A stretch of 64,000 bases of DNA from an uncultured Muribaculaceae bacterium. GTDB taxonomy: Bacteria; Bacteroidota; Bacteroidia; Bacteroidales; Muribaculaceae. A program made the position numbers and the translations under genes. Under the pieces are notes generated by a model, which was given only the letters and a program-made list of their open reading frames with translations, was not told where the DNA came from and ran no database searches. The stretch covers positions 62,001-126,000 of the forward strand of contig CAJTWH010000004.1 of NCBI GenBank assembly GCA_910579995.1. The letters are read 5' to 3'. Shown here one piece after another: positions 40,987 through 49,890 of this stretch (position 1 is the stretch's first letter; each line of letters begins with the position of its first letter).

Positions 40987-42345
40987 ATGGAAAGAGTATA
41001 TTTTGTGGGTATCGGCGGCATTGGCATGGCCGCGCTTGCCCGTTACTATATGTCGAAAGGTCTGCCCGTAGCGGGCTACGACCGCACCGAAAGCGCTCTC
41101 ACCGACGAGCTCGTGCGCGAGGGCGCCACCGTGAGCTATGCCGACAGCATGGACGCCGTGCCAGAGGAATACCGCGACAAGGCGGGCACTCTCGTGGTCT
41201 ACACCCCGGCTGTCCCGGCTGAGAATATACCGCTGTCGTTTTTCCGCAACGGGGGCTTCGAGCTCAACAAACGCGCCCGCGTACTGGGCCTTATCACGCG
41301 CGACAGCAAGAGCCTCTGCTTCTCGGGCACACACGGCAAGACCACCACATCGTCGATGGCCGCACACATCATGCACAGCGGCGCCACCGGCTGCAACGCT
41401 TTCCTCGGAGGCATTCTCAAAGGCTACAACAGCAACCTTATCCTCAGCCCGACATCGCCCTACAGCGTTGTCGAGGCCGACGAATACGACCGTTCTTTCC
41501 ATCAGCTCACCCCCTACATCGCCATCGTCAACGCCACCGACCCCGACCATCTCGACATCTACAGCACCGAAGAGGCATATCTTGAGAGCTTCGCCCACTT
41601 CACCGAGCTGATACGCCCCGACGGCTTCCTGCTCATCCACACCGGCCTCAAGCTCAAGCCCCGCGCACCGCAGGGAGTGCGCACCTATACTTTCGGCCGT
41701 ACCGACGGCGATTTCCACGCCACCAACGTGCGCACCGGCAACGGCACGATAGTATTTGACTTCGTATATCCCGGCGGCGTCATCACCGACATAGAGCTCG
41801 GTGTGCCCGTAGACATCAACGTAGACAATGCCATCGCCTCATTGGCAGCCGTATGGCTCACCGGCACACTCACCGACGAGCTCGCACGCAGCGCCATGAA
41901 GAGCTATCCCGGCGTGGAGCGCCGCTTCGAATTCCATCTCAAGGAAGACGGCCGCGCCATAATCGACGACTATGCCCACCACCCCGACGAACTGCGCAAG
42001 AGCATTGAATCGGTGCGAGCGCTCTACCCCGACAAGACACTCACGGTAGTATTCCAGCCGCACCTCTACAGCCGCACACGCGACTTCGCCGACCAATTCG
42101 CCGACGCCCTCTCGGCAGCCGACGAGGTTATGCTCACCGACCTCTACCCTGCCCGCGAGAAACCCATACCCGGTATCAGCTCAAAAACTATCTTCGACAA
42201 AGTCAAATGTGAAAAAAAATCATTGATTTCAAAAGAAGATTTTGTCAATACGATGAAAAATCGTAACTTTGAAATCCTTTTGACAGTAGGAGCCGGCGAC
42301 CTCAACCTATATAGCGCCCGTCTGGCAAAAGAGCTGAAAAATTGA
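40987..42345 (+). CDS. murC: UDP-MurNAc:L-alanine ligase MurC
   Basis: First amino-acid ligase of peptidoglycan precursor synthesis. 452 residues. Motifs: YFVGIGGIGMAALARYY, P-loop FSGTHGKTTTSSMAAHIM, VVEADEYDRSF, NATDPDHLDIYST, and GVERRFEFHLKEDGRAIIDDYAHHP. The gene order murG-murC-ftsQ is the conserved one. The 3' end becomes locally AT-rich near 42205-42290. Confidence 0.97.
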   Translation: MERVYFVGIGGIGMAALARYYMSKGLPVAGYDRTESALTDELVREGATVSYADSMDAVPEEYRDKAGTLVVYTPAVPAENIPLSFFRNGGFELNKRARVLGLITRDSKSLCFSGTHGKTTTSSMAAHIMHSGATGCNAFLGGILKGYNSNLILSPTSPYSVVEADEYDRSFHQLTPYIAIVNATDPDHLDIYSTEEAYLESFAHFTELIRPDGFLLIHTGLKLKPRAPQGVRTYTFGRTDGDFHATNVRTGNGTIVFDFVYPGGVITDIELGVPVDINVDNAIASLAAVWLTGTLTDELARSAMKSYPGVERRFEFHLKEDGRAIIDDYAHHPDELRKSIESVRALYPDKTLTVVFQPHLYSRTRDFADQFADALSAADEVMLTDLYPAREKPIPGISSKTIFDKVKCEKKSLISKEDFVNTMKNRNFEILLTVGAGDLNLYSARLAKELKN

Positions 42346-42375
42346 ACGTTCTCACTTTCAAAACCGACCGACTGA

Positions 42376-43221
42376 ATGAGTAAACAATCCGTGATAATGT
42401 GTGTGTTGACAATCTTAATGCTTGTCTACATCGGCTTCGCCCTGCCCATAACGGCGGGGATGTCGCGCGCCGACCATATCACGGGCATGGATGTAGTGCT
42501 CAGCGACCCGACATCGCGCTTTGTCAACAGCTCCGACGTAATCGCCGAGAGCGGTATCGACCCCGCGACACTCGCCGACAGCCTGCGCTACACTTTCAAT
42601 CTCGGTGCTCTCGAAGCGCGCCTGAAGGCGAGCGACAAGCTGCAGGACGCCAACGTGACCCTGCGCAGCGACGGCAGCATACGCGTCGACGTCACCCCGA
42701 TGGTGCCCGTGGCGCGTGTCTTCGACCCCAAGGAGCCTTCGTACTATATCAACGCCTCAGGCAAGCGCATACTCGCCGAGCTGCGCTATCACATCGACGT
42801 GCCGGTGCTCGTAGGCAGTTTCGACAGCCTCCATCCGGCCAAGCGTCTGCTCCCTCTGCTCGACAAGATAGCAAACGACCCCCGCACCGGCTCTATGGTG
42901 GCCACAGTCACTCAGGAGCCCGACGGCAACATCATACTCATCCCCACCATCGTGGGGCATGTGATCAACTTCGGCGACACCTCGCTGGTAGATGACAAAT
43001 TCGACCGTCTGCGCCGATTCTACCGCCATGTATCGCCCACCCGTGGCTGGGAGGCCTACGACACCATCGCCGTAAAATGGCGCGACCGCGTAGTGGCCAC
43101 AAGGCGCGACAAACAGCTGCCCCCTCCCCCAATCCCGACTGTCGAAGAAGCCACCGGCGAACTCGACATCGACAATAACGAGCCGCAACCCGGCGACAGT
43201 ATCTCTCACTCTAACACCTAA
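42376..43221 (+). CDS. ftsQ: FtsQ-like division protein
   Basis: 281-residue bitopic protein: membrane helix about 5-27 (VIMCVLTILMLVYIGFALPI), then a POTRA-like periplasmic part (MDVVLSDPTSRFVNSSDVIA) and LRSDGSIRVDVTPMVPVARV, typical for FtsQ. It links FtsL and FtsA in the divisome. The call rests on position between murC and ftsA and this layout. The tail is Pro/Asn-rich. Confidence 0.88.
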   Translation: MSKQSVIMCVLTILMLVYIGFALPITAGMSRADHITGMDVVLSDPTSRFVNSSDVIAESGIDPATLADSLRYTFNLGALEARLKASDKLQDANVTLRSDGSIRVDVTPMVPVARVFDPKEPSYYINASGKRILAELRYHIDVPVLVGSFDSLHPAKRLLPLLDKIANDPRTGSMVATVTQEPDGNIILIPTIVGHVINFGDTSLVDDKFDRLRRFYRHVSPTRGWEAYDTIAVKWRDRVVATRRDKQLPPPPIPTVEEATGELDIDNNEPQPGDSISHSNT

Positions 43222-43233
43222 TCATCCACCGCT

Positions 43234-44844
43234 ATGGAACCTAAGACAATAGTAGCCATTGAAATAGCCTCGTCGAAGATCAAAGGTGCCGTCGGCAGCG
43301 TAGGCCCCGACGGACGTATCACCGTCCTCGCCGCAGAAGAAATCGCCGGGCTCAACAACGTGCGCTACGGCCGCGTGCAGAACATCCGCGAGGTTTCTGC
43401 CGCTGTCAACGAAATAATCAGGCGTCTTGAGAACGCTCCCGGCGTGAAACCGCGCAAGGTGCGCGCTCTGGCCGTATCGCTTGGCGGACGGTCTCTCTCG
43501 GGCTCGCCGGCACAGGCCGCACAGAAATTCCCCAAGGAATGTGAAATCACCGAGCGTCAGGTTGAGCGCCTCGCTTTCGAGGCCACCCACGACTTCATGG
43601 GCGACAAGAACATCGAGGCCACAGTGCCGCGCATTTTCTATGTCAACAATGCCGCCGTGCGACGCCCCGTAGGCACTTTCGGTGAGAGCTTCCGCGGTGA
43701 GTTCGTGATGATTACCTGCGGCAAAGAGACCCGCCAGAACCTCGACCGCATAAAATACGACACAATCGACCCGGGCAAGGTGACCTACATCATCCGCCCG
43801 ACCGCCATAGCCGACCTCGTGCTCACTCCCGATGAGAAAGAGCTCGGCACAGCCCTCGTGGACATAGGCGCCGAGACCACCACCGTGGCCGTATACAAGG
43901 AGGGCACACTCGCCTTTGTATGCACCATACCGATGGGTGCGCGTCTGATTACTTTTGACCTCACATCGGGCTTCAACATCACCGAAGAGGCCGCCGAGGC
44001 CATGAAGATAGCATTTGCAGCCAAGGCCGACATCAACGACGCCGAGCTCGTAGGGGCATACGTCAACTCACGTGCCGGCGAAATAGCCGCCAACGTGCTC
44101 GCGCAGCTCAATGCCGCCGGCTACAACGCCCAGACTCTCAACAAAATCGTGCTCACGGGCGGCGGCTCGAATATCGCCGCTTTCGGCAATCAGCTCACCG
44201 CACAGGGCAAGCTGCCTACCCGCCTTGCCGAAATGCCTCACGACATAGCATTCCGCGTGGCCGGACGCAATACAGCCGACAACATCGACATCATATCGCT
44301 CCTTGTCGCCGGCGCACGCAAGATCGACGAGGGCTGCCTGTCGCCCCTCGCAGCCCCTGCTCCTCCGGTAACCGTCTTTGAGGAAGAAGAAGAGGAAACC
44401 GAAGAGGCCGCCACGCCGCAGCAGGAACAGGCCGCCGCACAGGACACCCCCACCGACGTATATACCCCGGCACAGACCACAGGCCGGCGCCATATCGAGG
44501 AAGATGACCCCGACCTCTACAACGACGACCCCGACGAAGATAGCGACTACCGTCACGAAAGCTCTTCAAAAAGCGGATTCTCGCTCTTCCGCCGCCGCAA
44601 GAACAAAGAGCAACCCGTAGAGCGCGTACACCGCCGACCCACCGAACCGGTATATACCGACCCGGAGGAAGAAGACCCCTTCGGAGCCTCGGAGGAAGAC
44701 CCCGACGATGTATACGAAGGCGGCTCATCAGGCCGCACGGAGCGCGCGGGCGACATGCTCAACTCCATGCGCGAGAGAATAGTGAAAATCTTCTCGTCAA
44801 GCAACGCCGAGGAAGAAGAAAACGCCGAGGCCGACGATTATTAA
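43234..44844 (+). CDS. ftsA: Cell division protein FtsA
   Basis: Actin-like anchor that ties FtsZ to the membrane. 536 residues, about 110 longer than E. coli FtsA. The core shows VAIEIASSKIKGAVG, GTALVDIGAETTTVAVYKEG and IVLTGGGSNIAAF. After about residue 395 comes a long acidic, low-complexity linker (EEEEEETEEAATPQQEQAAA). An amphipathic helix (MLNSMRERIVKIFSSS), the likely membrane target, follows near the end. An acidic tail (AEEEENAEADDY) follows that helix, so it is not strictly terminal as in E. coli. Confidence 0.95.
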   Translation: MEPKTIVAIEIASSKIKGAVGSVGPDGRITVLAAEEIAGLNNVRYGRVQNIREVSAAVNEIIRRLENAPGVKPRKVRALAVSLGGRSLSGSPAQAAQKFPKECEITERQVERLAFEATHDFMGDKNIEATVPRIFYVNNAAVRRPVGTFGESFRGEFVMITCGKETRQNLDRIKYDTIDPGKVTYIIRPTAIADLVLTPDEKELGTALVDIGAETTTVAVYKEGTLAFVCTIPMGARLITFDLTSGFNITEEAAEAMKIAFAAKADINDAELVGAYVNSRAGEIAANVLAQLNAAGYNAQTLNKIVLTGGGSNIAAFGNQLTAQGKLPTRLAEMPHDIAFRVAGRNTADNIDIISLLVAGARKIDEGCLSPLAAPAPPVTVFEEEEEETEEAATPQQEQAAAQDTPTDVYTPAQTTGRRHIEEDDPDLYNDDPDEDSDYRHESSSKSGFSLFRRRKNKEQPVERVHRRPTEPVYTDPEEEDPFGASEEDPDDVYEGGSSGRTERAGDMLNSMRERIVKIFSSSNAEEEENAEADDY

Positions 44845-44847
44845 CAA

Positions 44848-45002
44848 TTCAAGTTCCGCAAGTCGCTTCGCTACTTGAAAACTTGAGGTTTAAAGCGCCT
44901 TCAGCGCAGTTTATGAAGTTTAGATAGTTTACCAAAAACCGCTATATTTAAACTCCTTAAACTTGTTAAACTCATAATAAACAAGTTTCGCTTGCGAAAC
45001 TT
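44848..45002. repeat. ~150-bp dispersed intergenic repeat, copy R3
   Basis: Complete copy with CTACTTGAAAACTTGAGGTT, AAAGCGCCTTCAGCGCAGTT, CCTTAAACTTGTTAAACTC and AATAAACAAGTTTCGCTTGC. It fills the gap between ftsA and ftsZ, ending 21 bases before the ftsZ ATG, and so lies in the leader if they are cotranscribed. Confidence 0.8.
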
Positions 45003-45023
45003 AATCTGTAGAAAGAAACAGAG

Positions 45024-46403
45024 ATGGAAAACGCAGAAGACCCAGCCCTTTTGGCAAGCTATAAAAACGCTGACCTGCCCGGTCAGACCTGTCCTCCCAC
45101 CATTCTCGCCCTCGGTGTCGGCGGCGGCGGCTGCAATGCCGTGGCTTATATGACAACCCAAGGCGTAAAGGGTGTTGACTTCGTTGTGCTCAACACCGAC
45201 CAGCAGGCACTCCTGCCCATGCCCGTGGCCACCAAGGTGCTCCTTGGCCCTAAGACATGCGGCGGCTACGGTGCCGGCGGTAAACCCGAAGTTGGCCAGG
45301 CTGCCGCCGAGGAAAGCGTACCCGAGATAGAAGAACTCCTCACCCCCGACGTGAAGATGGTATTCGTCACCGCCGGCATGGGCGGCGGCACCGGCACCGG
45401 CGCCGCGCCTATCGTGGCAGGCGTGGCCAAGAAGCGCGGCGTGCTCACAGTGGGCATTGTCACGATTCCGTTCTTCTTCGAGGGCATGAACAAGATAAAG
45501 AGCGCAATCGAGGGCGCAGCACGGCTGCAGAAGAATGTCGATGCCATGCTCATAATCAACAACGACCGTTTGGCGAGCATTTACCCCGACATGGCATGGG
45601 ACGAGGCTTTCTCAAAGGCCGATGATATCCTCACCACAGCAGCCCGCACAATCTCCGACATGGTGACCACACTCGCAAACATCAACATCGATATGCGCGA
45701 CGTTGACACCTGCCTGCGCGACGGCCGCACGGCCCTCATATCCGTAGGCTACGGCGAGGGCGAGGACCGCATGAGCCAGGCCATCCAGTCGGCCCTGCAC
45801 TCCCCGCTGCTGTGCGACACCAATATCATGACAGCCAAGGAGTTGCTCTTCGCCTTCTACTACAGCCACGACCTCGAGCCGCGTCTGAAAGTGTCGGAGG
45901 CCGCACAGGCCAACAACCTCGTGCGCGAGATCAACAAGTCGGTGCACATCAAATTCGGATGGGGCTTCGACGATACCCTCGGCAACAAAATCAAATTCAC
46001 CATCCTCGCCTCGGGCTTCGATGTGTCGGTGGATACCGACGGCACCACCATCGAGATTATCGAGGGCAAGGACAATATAGAGCGCCCCGACGATGTCGAC
46101 GACCTCGGCACCATCGCTGCAATCTCCGACGCCTACGGCCGCGAGAAGGTGGAAGACCTGCTCCGCAGCCAAGAGACACAGAGCTACTATATCCTCACCC
46201 CCGAGCAGCTCGACAGCGACGACGCCATTGCCATGATAGAGCGCACACCCGCATATAAACGCGACAAGCGCAAGGCTGCACAGGCCGTTGGCCGCAGCGC
46301 GGCACCGGCACCCTCGCCTATCGACCGCGCCGCTTACCCGACACAGCCCAACGACCGACGCAACTCCAACAATATTTCATTCTCCCTCGATGACACAGAA
46401 TAA
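45024..46403 (+). CDS. ftsZ: Cell division GTPase FtsZ
   Basis: Tubulin-like GTPase forming the Z ring. 459 residues. Motifs: LGVGGGGCNAVAYM, the tubulin signature AGMGGGTGTGAAPIVA, and T7-loop region NIDMRDVDTCL in place of the more usual NxDFxDV. The variable tail (PSPIDRAAYPTQPNDRRNSN) ends in ISFSLDDTE; I do not see the typical terminal FtsA-binding peptide. Last gene of dcw; its end overlaps the sirtuin gene by 14 bases. Confidence 0.97.
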   Translation: MENAEDPALLASYKNADLPGQTCPPTILALGVGGGGCNAVAYMTTQGVKGVDFVVLNTDQQALLPMPVATKVLLGPKTCGGYGAGGKPEVGQAAAEESVPEIEELLTPDVKMVFVTAGMGGGTGTGAAPIVAGVAKKRGVLTVGIVTIPFFFEGMNKIKSAIEGAARLQKNVDAMLIINNDRLASIYPDMAWDEAFSKADDILTTAARTISDMVTTLANINIDMRDVDTCLRDGRTALISVGYGEGEDRMSQAIQSALHSPLLCDTNIMTAKELLFAFYYSHDLEPRLKVSEAAQANNLVREINKSVHIKFGWGFDDTLGNKIKFTILASGFDVSVDTDGTTIEIIEGKDNIERPDDVDDLGTIAAISDAYGREKVEDLLRSQETQSYYILTPEQLDSDDAIAMIERTPAYKRDKRKAAQAVGRSAAPAPSPIDRAAYPTQPNDRRNSNNISFSLDDTE

Positions 46404-47091
46404 GCTCAAACTCGTGGTATCGACAGGCGCCGGAATAAGCGCCGAGAGCGGTATCAGCACTTTCCGCGACGCCGACGGCCTGTGGGAAAACCACGACGTG
46501 ATGGAAGTGGCCAGCCACGACGGATTCGTGCGCAACCCGGCGCTCGTACATCAGTTCTACAACGACCGCCGCGCTGCCCTCGCCACCGTAGAGCCCAACG
46601 CCGCCCACAAAATCCTCAAAGACCTTGAGGATTATTTCGATGTATATGTGATCACGCAGAACGTCGACGACCTCCATGAGCGCGCCGGCTCCTCAAATAT
46701 CACCCATCTCCACGGCGAGCTCACCAAAGTGCGCGCCCTCGACGACGAGAGCAAGGTGTTCAAGATCGGCTACCAAGAGCGCACCGACCCCGACACCGTT
46801 ATCGAAGGCCACAAAGTGCGCCCGCATATAGTGTTCTTCCAAGAAGCGGTGCCGATGTTCGAGAAAGCCACCGAGCTTGCCGCCGAGGCCGACATTTTCG
46901 TAATCGTAGGGACATCGCTTGTGGTATACCCTGCCGCGGGTCTTCTCCACTACGTGCGCCGCGGAGTGCCGGTATATTATATCGACCCCAAGCCCTCGCC
47001 AGTACCCGCCGGAGTGACCGTCATACGCGAACCGGCGACCACCGGCATGGCCGAACTCGAGCGACTCCTTCTCAAGCAATACAAACATTAA
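46390..47091 (+). CDS. Sir2-family NAD-dependent deacylase without cysteines
   Basis: Removes acyl groups from lysine with NAD as co-substrate. The ATG at 46390 lies within ftsZ and gives 233 residues. NAD-binding STGAGISAESGISTFRDADG, TQNVDDLHERAGSSNITHLHGE with the catalytic His, and VGTSLVVYPAAGL are present. The four zinc-binding Cys usual between HLHG and RPHIVFF are missing; indeed I find no Cys in the whole protein. A zinc-free form seems characteristic of some Bacteroidetes sirtuins (memory). Confidence 0.92.
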   Translation: MTQNKLKLVVSTGAGISAESGISTFRDADGLWENHDVMEVASHDGFVRNPALVHQFYNDRRAALATVEPNAAHKILKDLEDYFDVYVITQNVDDLHERAGSSNITHLHGELTKVRALDDESKVFKIGYQERTDPDTVIEGHKVRPHIVFFQEAVPMFEKATELAAEADIFVIVGTSLVVYPAAGLLHYVRRGVPVYYIDPKPSPVPAGVTVIREPATTGMAELERLLLKQYKH

Positions 47092-47106
47092 CCATAACTC
47101 TTCTCT

Positions 47107-47772
47107 ATGCCTCACTATCACACCCTCCCGGAGCAAGATCTCATCCCGCTGGCTGCCGGCGGCGACAAAGCCGCCGTGGCCGAACTGCTGCTCAACCGCT
47201 ACGCAAGCGTCCTCAAATCAGCCGCACGCGGCCTCAACTCTAAATTCACCGAAGACGACCTCGACGACGCCCTGCAGGCTTTCACCGAGCGGAACATCAA
47301 ACTCGACACCAATGGTAACTGGCGCCTCAGAGGCATAGTGAACGAGAACAATCCGTCGATATATATTTCTACAAGTTTCAAGAACTATCTTCGCGACGTA
47401 TATCGCAAAGAGAAACTCGACTTCGTGTCGACGGCTCCGGAAGAAGAACGCACCGGCACCGACGACCACGAGATAGTGGAAGACCCCGAAATCATCCACC
47501 CCAAGACTCAGAAAGAGCTTCAGATGGCAGCAATCTTCGAGGCTCTAGACGGACTCGGGAACATGACTCCGCATGAACGCTACATTCTGGTGACTTTCCT
47601 GCTGAGCGCACGCTACAGAGGCGACGGCGCCAAACCGCTGAAGATTCAGGAGGCCGTAAGCCGTCAGCTCAACATGAATCCCTCTACCCTCTACAACAGA
47701 TATTCTGAGCTCAAAGACGAGCTCAAGGCCAAAGCCGCCGAATATCTGGCACAGATAAGAGAACAAGCATAA
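47107..47772 (+). CDS. Sigma-70-like (ECF-type) protein
   Basis: 221 residues. The first part resembles sigma region 2: DLIPLAAGGDKAAVAELLLN, RYASVLKSAARGL, an acidic EDDLDDALQAFTERN and YISTSFKNYLRDVYRKEK. The end resembles region 4 as a helix-turn-helix (VSRQLNMNPSTLYNRYSELK). Between them is an acidic linker. No membrane segment and no anti-sigma gene nearby. The match is by pattern only; another DNA-binding role is possible. It follows the sirtuin gene by 15 bases. Confidence 0.55.
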   Translation: MPHYHTLPEQDLIPLAAGGDKAAVAELLLNRYASVLKSAARGLNSKFTEDDLDDALQAFTERNIKLDTNGNWRLRGIVNENNPSIYISTSFKNYLRDVYRKEKLDFVSTAPEEERTGTDDHEIVEDPEIIHPKTQKELQMAAIFEALDGLGNMTPHERYILVTFLLSARYRGDGAKPLKIQEAVSRQLNMNPSTLYNRYSELKDELKAKAAEYLAQIREQA

Positions 47773-47773
47773 T

Positions 47774-47846
47774 GGTTGGCGGTGTGGGGCTGTTGTCAGT
47801 GAATAACTTACCGCAACCCGCCCACCGCCCACAACCCACAAACATC
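47774..47846. repeat. Intergenic GGTTGGCGG / CCCACAACC inverted tract
   Basis: GGTTGGCGGTGTGGGG at 47774-47789 faces CCCGCCCACCGCCCACAACC at about 47818-47837, so the GGTTGGTGG-type repeat occurs in both orientations and can fold on itself. It fills the 94-base gap before the DUF4494 gene. Confidence 0.5.
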
Positions 47847-47866
47847 ATATAATAAACTTATAAAAT

Positions 47867-48301
47867 ATGGCAAACTGGTTTGAATGTAAAGTCCGCTATG
47901 ATAAGCTGCAGGAAAACGGAGCAGCTAAGAAAGTAACCGAAGCATACCTTGTCGACGCCTTGTCGTTTACCGAGGCCGAGGCTCGAATTACAGAAGAAGA
48001 AACGCCCTTCATTTCCGGCGAATTTTCTGTTTCAGCCGTAAAACGCACTAAAATTGCCGAGATTTTCTGGAACGAAGCCGGCGACCGCTACTACCTCGTA
48101 AAATGCGCCTTCATCACCATCGACGAGAAGACCGCTGCTGAAAAGAAATCAAACTCGCTCATCCTCGTGCAGGCCTCTGACTTCAAGAATGCCTACGACA
48201 CTTTCATGGAAGGCATGAAGGGCACAATGGCCGACTTCGAGATCGTGCAAATCAACGAGACCCCCTATCTCGATGTATACAAGATGAAAGTAACCATCTG
48301 A
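47867..48301 (+). CDS. DUF4494 protein
   Basis: 144-residue soluble protein of a Bacteroidetes-specific family. Typical start WFECKVRYDKLQENGAAKKV then TEAYLVDALSFTEAEARITEE, and TPYLDVYKMKV near the end. Function unknown. Its stop overlaps the yggS-family start (TGATG). Confidence 0.88.
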   Translation: MANWFECKVRYDKLQENGAAKKVTEAYLVDALSFTEAEARITEEETPFISGEFSVSAVKRTKIAEIFWNEAGDRYYLVKCAFITIDEKTAAEKKSNSLILVQASDFKNAYDTFMEGMKGTMADFEIVQINETPYLDVYKMKVTI

Positions 48302-48975
48302 TGTCACAGATCGCCAACGCTTTAGCCGCCATAGAGTCGACACTTCCGCAAGGAGTGAGCCTCGTGGCGGTTTCTAAATTCCATCCCGCCGAGGCCATAG
48401 CCGAGGCCTACGACGCCGGCCAGCGGGCTTTCGGCGAAAGCCGTGTGCAGGAGCTCCTCGACAAAGCCTCGCGACTGCCGGCCGACATTCGCTGGCACTT
48501 CATCGGACACCTGCAGACCAACAAGGTGCGCCAGCTCATCGGCGCCCGCTGCACAGCCCTCATAGAGAGCGTAGACAGCCTGCGCCTGCTGCGCCTTATC
48601 GACGCCGAGTCGGAGCGCGCCGGCATAGTAAGCCGCGTGCTCGTGCAGGCCCATGTGGCGCAGGAAGAGACTAAATTCGGATTTCTACCCGACGAATTGC
48701 TCGAATACTTCGCCACCGGCGGCTACCGCGACCTCAAGGCCACACATATCTGCGGCCTGATGGGCATGGCAAGCAACACCGACGACCTCGGCCGCGTAAA
48801 AGCTGACTTCGAAGCCCTCGCCGACCTCAAAGCCCACATAGTCGCCTCCGCTCCCGACCTCATCGGCTTCGATATCCTCTCCATGGGCATGAGCCACGAC
48901 TATCCCCTCGCCATCGAAGCAGGAGCCAATCTGGTCCGCGTAGGCACTGCAATCTTCGGTGACAGAACGTATTAA
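48301..48975 (+). CDS. YggS-family PLP-binding protein (PLP homeostasis)
   Basis: Small fold-type III protein that binds pyridoxal phosphate and helps to keep vitamin B6 and amino-acid pools balanced (PLPBP family). 224 residues. VAVSKFHPAEAIAEAYDAGQ has the PLP lysine; then RAFGESRVQELLDKA, WHFIGHLQTNKVRQLI and the C-terminal LSMGMSHDYPLAIEAGANLV. Complete. It is coupled to the DUF4494 gene. Confidence 0.95.
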   Translation: MSQIANALAAIESTLPQGVSLVAVSKFHPAEAIAEAYDAGQRAFGESRVQELLDKASRLPADIRWHFIGHLQTNKVRQLIGARCTALIESVDSLRLLRLIDAESERAGIVSRVLVQAHVAQEETKFGFLPDELLEYFATGGYRDLKATHICGLMGMASNTDDLGRVKADFEALADLKAHIVASAPDLIGFDILSMGMSHDYPLAIEAGANLVRVGTAIFGDRTY

Positions 48976-48977
48976 TC

Positions 48978-48997
48978 AAGTTTCGCCGGCGAAACTT
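48978..48997. terminator. Perfect 20-bp palindrome after the YggS gene
   Basis: AAGTTTCGCCGGCGAAACTT begins two bases after the stop, followed by an A/T-rich stretch with ATTTTT some bases on. Similar GTTTCGC...GCGAAAC motifs end the dispersed repeats, so it may be a terminator or a repeat part. Confidence 0.5.
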
Positions 48998-49045
48998 AGA
49001 CATAATTAAATTTTTACAACAAAATTAATACAATTCTGTTACTGA

Positions 49046-49077
49046 TTTGGTTTTTTGCAATACATTTAGTTAATTTG
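49046..49077 (+). promoter_or_regulatory. Promoter of the response-regulator gene
   Basis: TTTG at 49046-49049, 20 bases, TTAATTTG at 49070-49077 (seven of eight positions). The leader would be about 17 bases. Confidence 0.45.
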
Positions 49078-49098
49078 CAAATGTAAAATCACAGTGCT

Positions 49099-49806
49099 AT
49101 GCTTTCCACACCCTCAATGGGTCATATATTAATTGTAGATGACGACACCAACATCACCGAGCTGCTGCAGGTCAACCTGCGCAGCGAGGGATACACTGTT
49201 GACGTTGTCGCAAACGCCGAATCAGTAGACCGAAGCGCGCAGGACGCCACAAGTCTGGTTATCGTTGACGCGATGAACCAGCCTTATAGTGGCATGGACC
49301 TGATTTTCGACTTCAAAGACGATCCGGCCACAGAGCATATTGCCATAATCCTATATTCACCAAACAAAAGCGAGCGCATGGTGATCGACGCACTCGACGC
49401 CGGCGCCGACGACTATATCGTAAAGCCATTCTCGCTGCGCGAGCTCCTCGCCCGCGTCAAATCCGTACTGCGCCGCCACGGTGGCAAACGCCCCCAGCCC
49501 TCGCTTATCAGCTTCCTCAACCTCACCCTCGACCCCACTTCGCAGACAGTAAAGATCGACGGCACACCCCTCGCCCTCACACGCACAGAGTATGCCATCC
49601 TCTTCCTCCTTATCAAAAACGTCGACACCTACGTATCGCGCTTGGAACTCCACCATAAAGTATGGCCCGACTCCACCGCCGGAGCCAACGAGCGCATAGT
49701 CGACACCAACATCTCGCGCCTGCGCAAAAAGCTCGGAGCCCTCAGCGCCAACCTCATCAACCGCTCCGGCCACGGCTACATGCTCTCCACAGCCTCCGGC
49801 AACTGA
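49099..49806 (+). CDS. OmpR-type response regulator, orphan
   Basis: 235 residues: receiver with acidic DDD (14-16), phosphoacceptor Asp57 (LVIVDAMNQPYSGMD) and Lys109 (YIVKPFS), then an OmpR/PhoB winged helix (LTRTEYAILFLLIKN, VDTNISRLRKKLG, GHGYML). Starts at 49099; Met7 is an alternative. No histidine kinase is adjacent, so the partner is elsewhere. The last 33 bases of the gene, with the following promoter, are duplicated exactly at 58125-58217. Confidence 0.95.
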   Translation: MLSTPSMGHILIVDDDTNITELLQVNLRSEGYTVDVVANAESVDRSAQDATSLVIVDAMNQPYSGMDLIFDFKDDPATEHIAIILYSPNKSERMVIDALDAGADDYIVKPFSLRELLARVKSVLRRHGGKRPQPSLISFLNLTLDPTSQTVKIDGTPLALTRTEYAILFLLIKNVDTYVSRLELHHKVWPDSTAGANERIVDTNISRLRKKLGALSANLINRSGHGYMLSTASGN

Positions 49807-49866
49807 AACCCGCAATAAATCAACACATTATTTTGCATTCCCGACAAATTTCATTATATTTGCCGG
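49774..49866 (+). repeat. 93-bp perfect direct repeat, copy 1, with the RHS promoter
   Basis: Identical to 58125-58217. It covers the last 33 bases of the regulator gene, 60 further bases, and a model promoter: TTTG at 49832-49835, 19 bases, TATATTTG at 49855-49862. The RHS ATG is 29 bases after the -7 element. Confidence 0.95.
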
Positions 49867-49890
49867 TGAAACCAATCATAATACCGTGTC

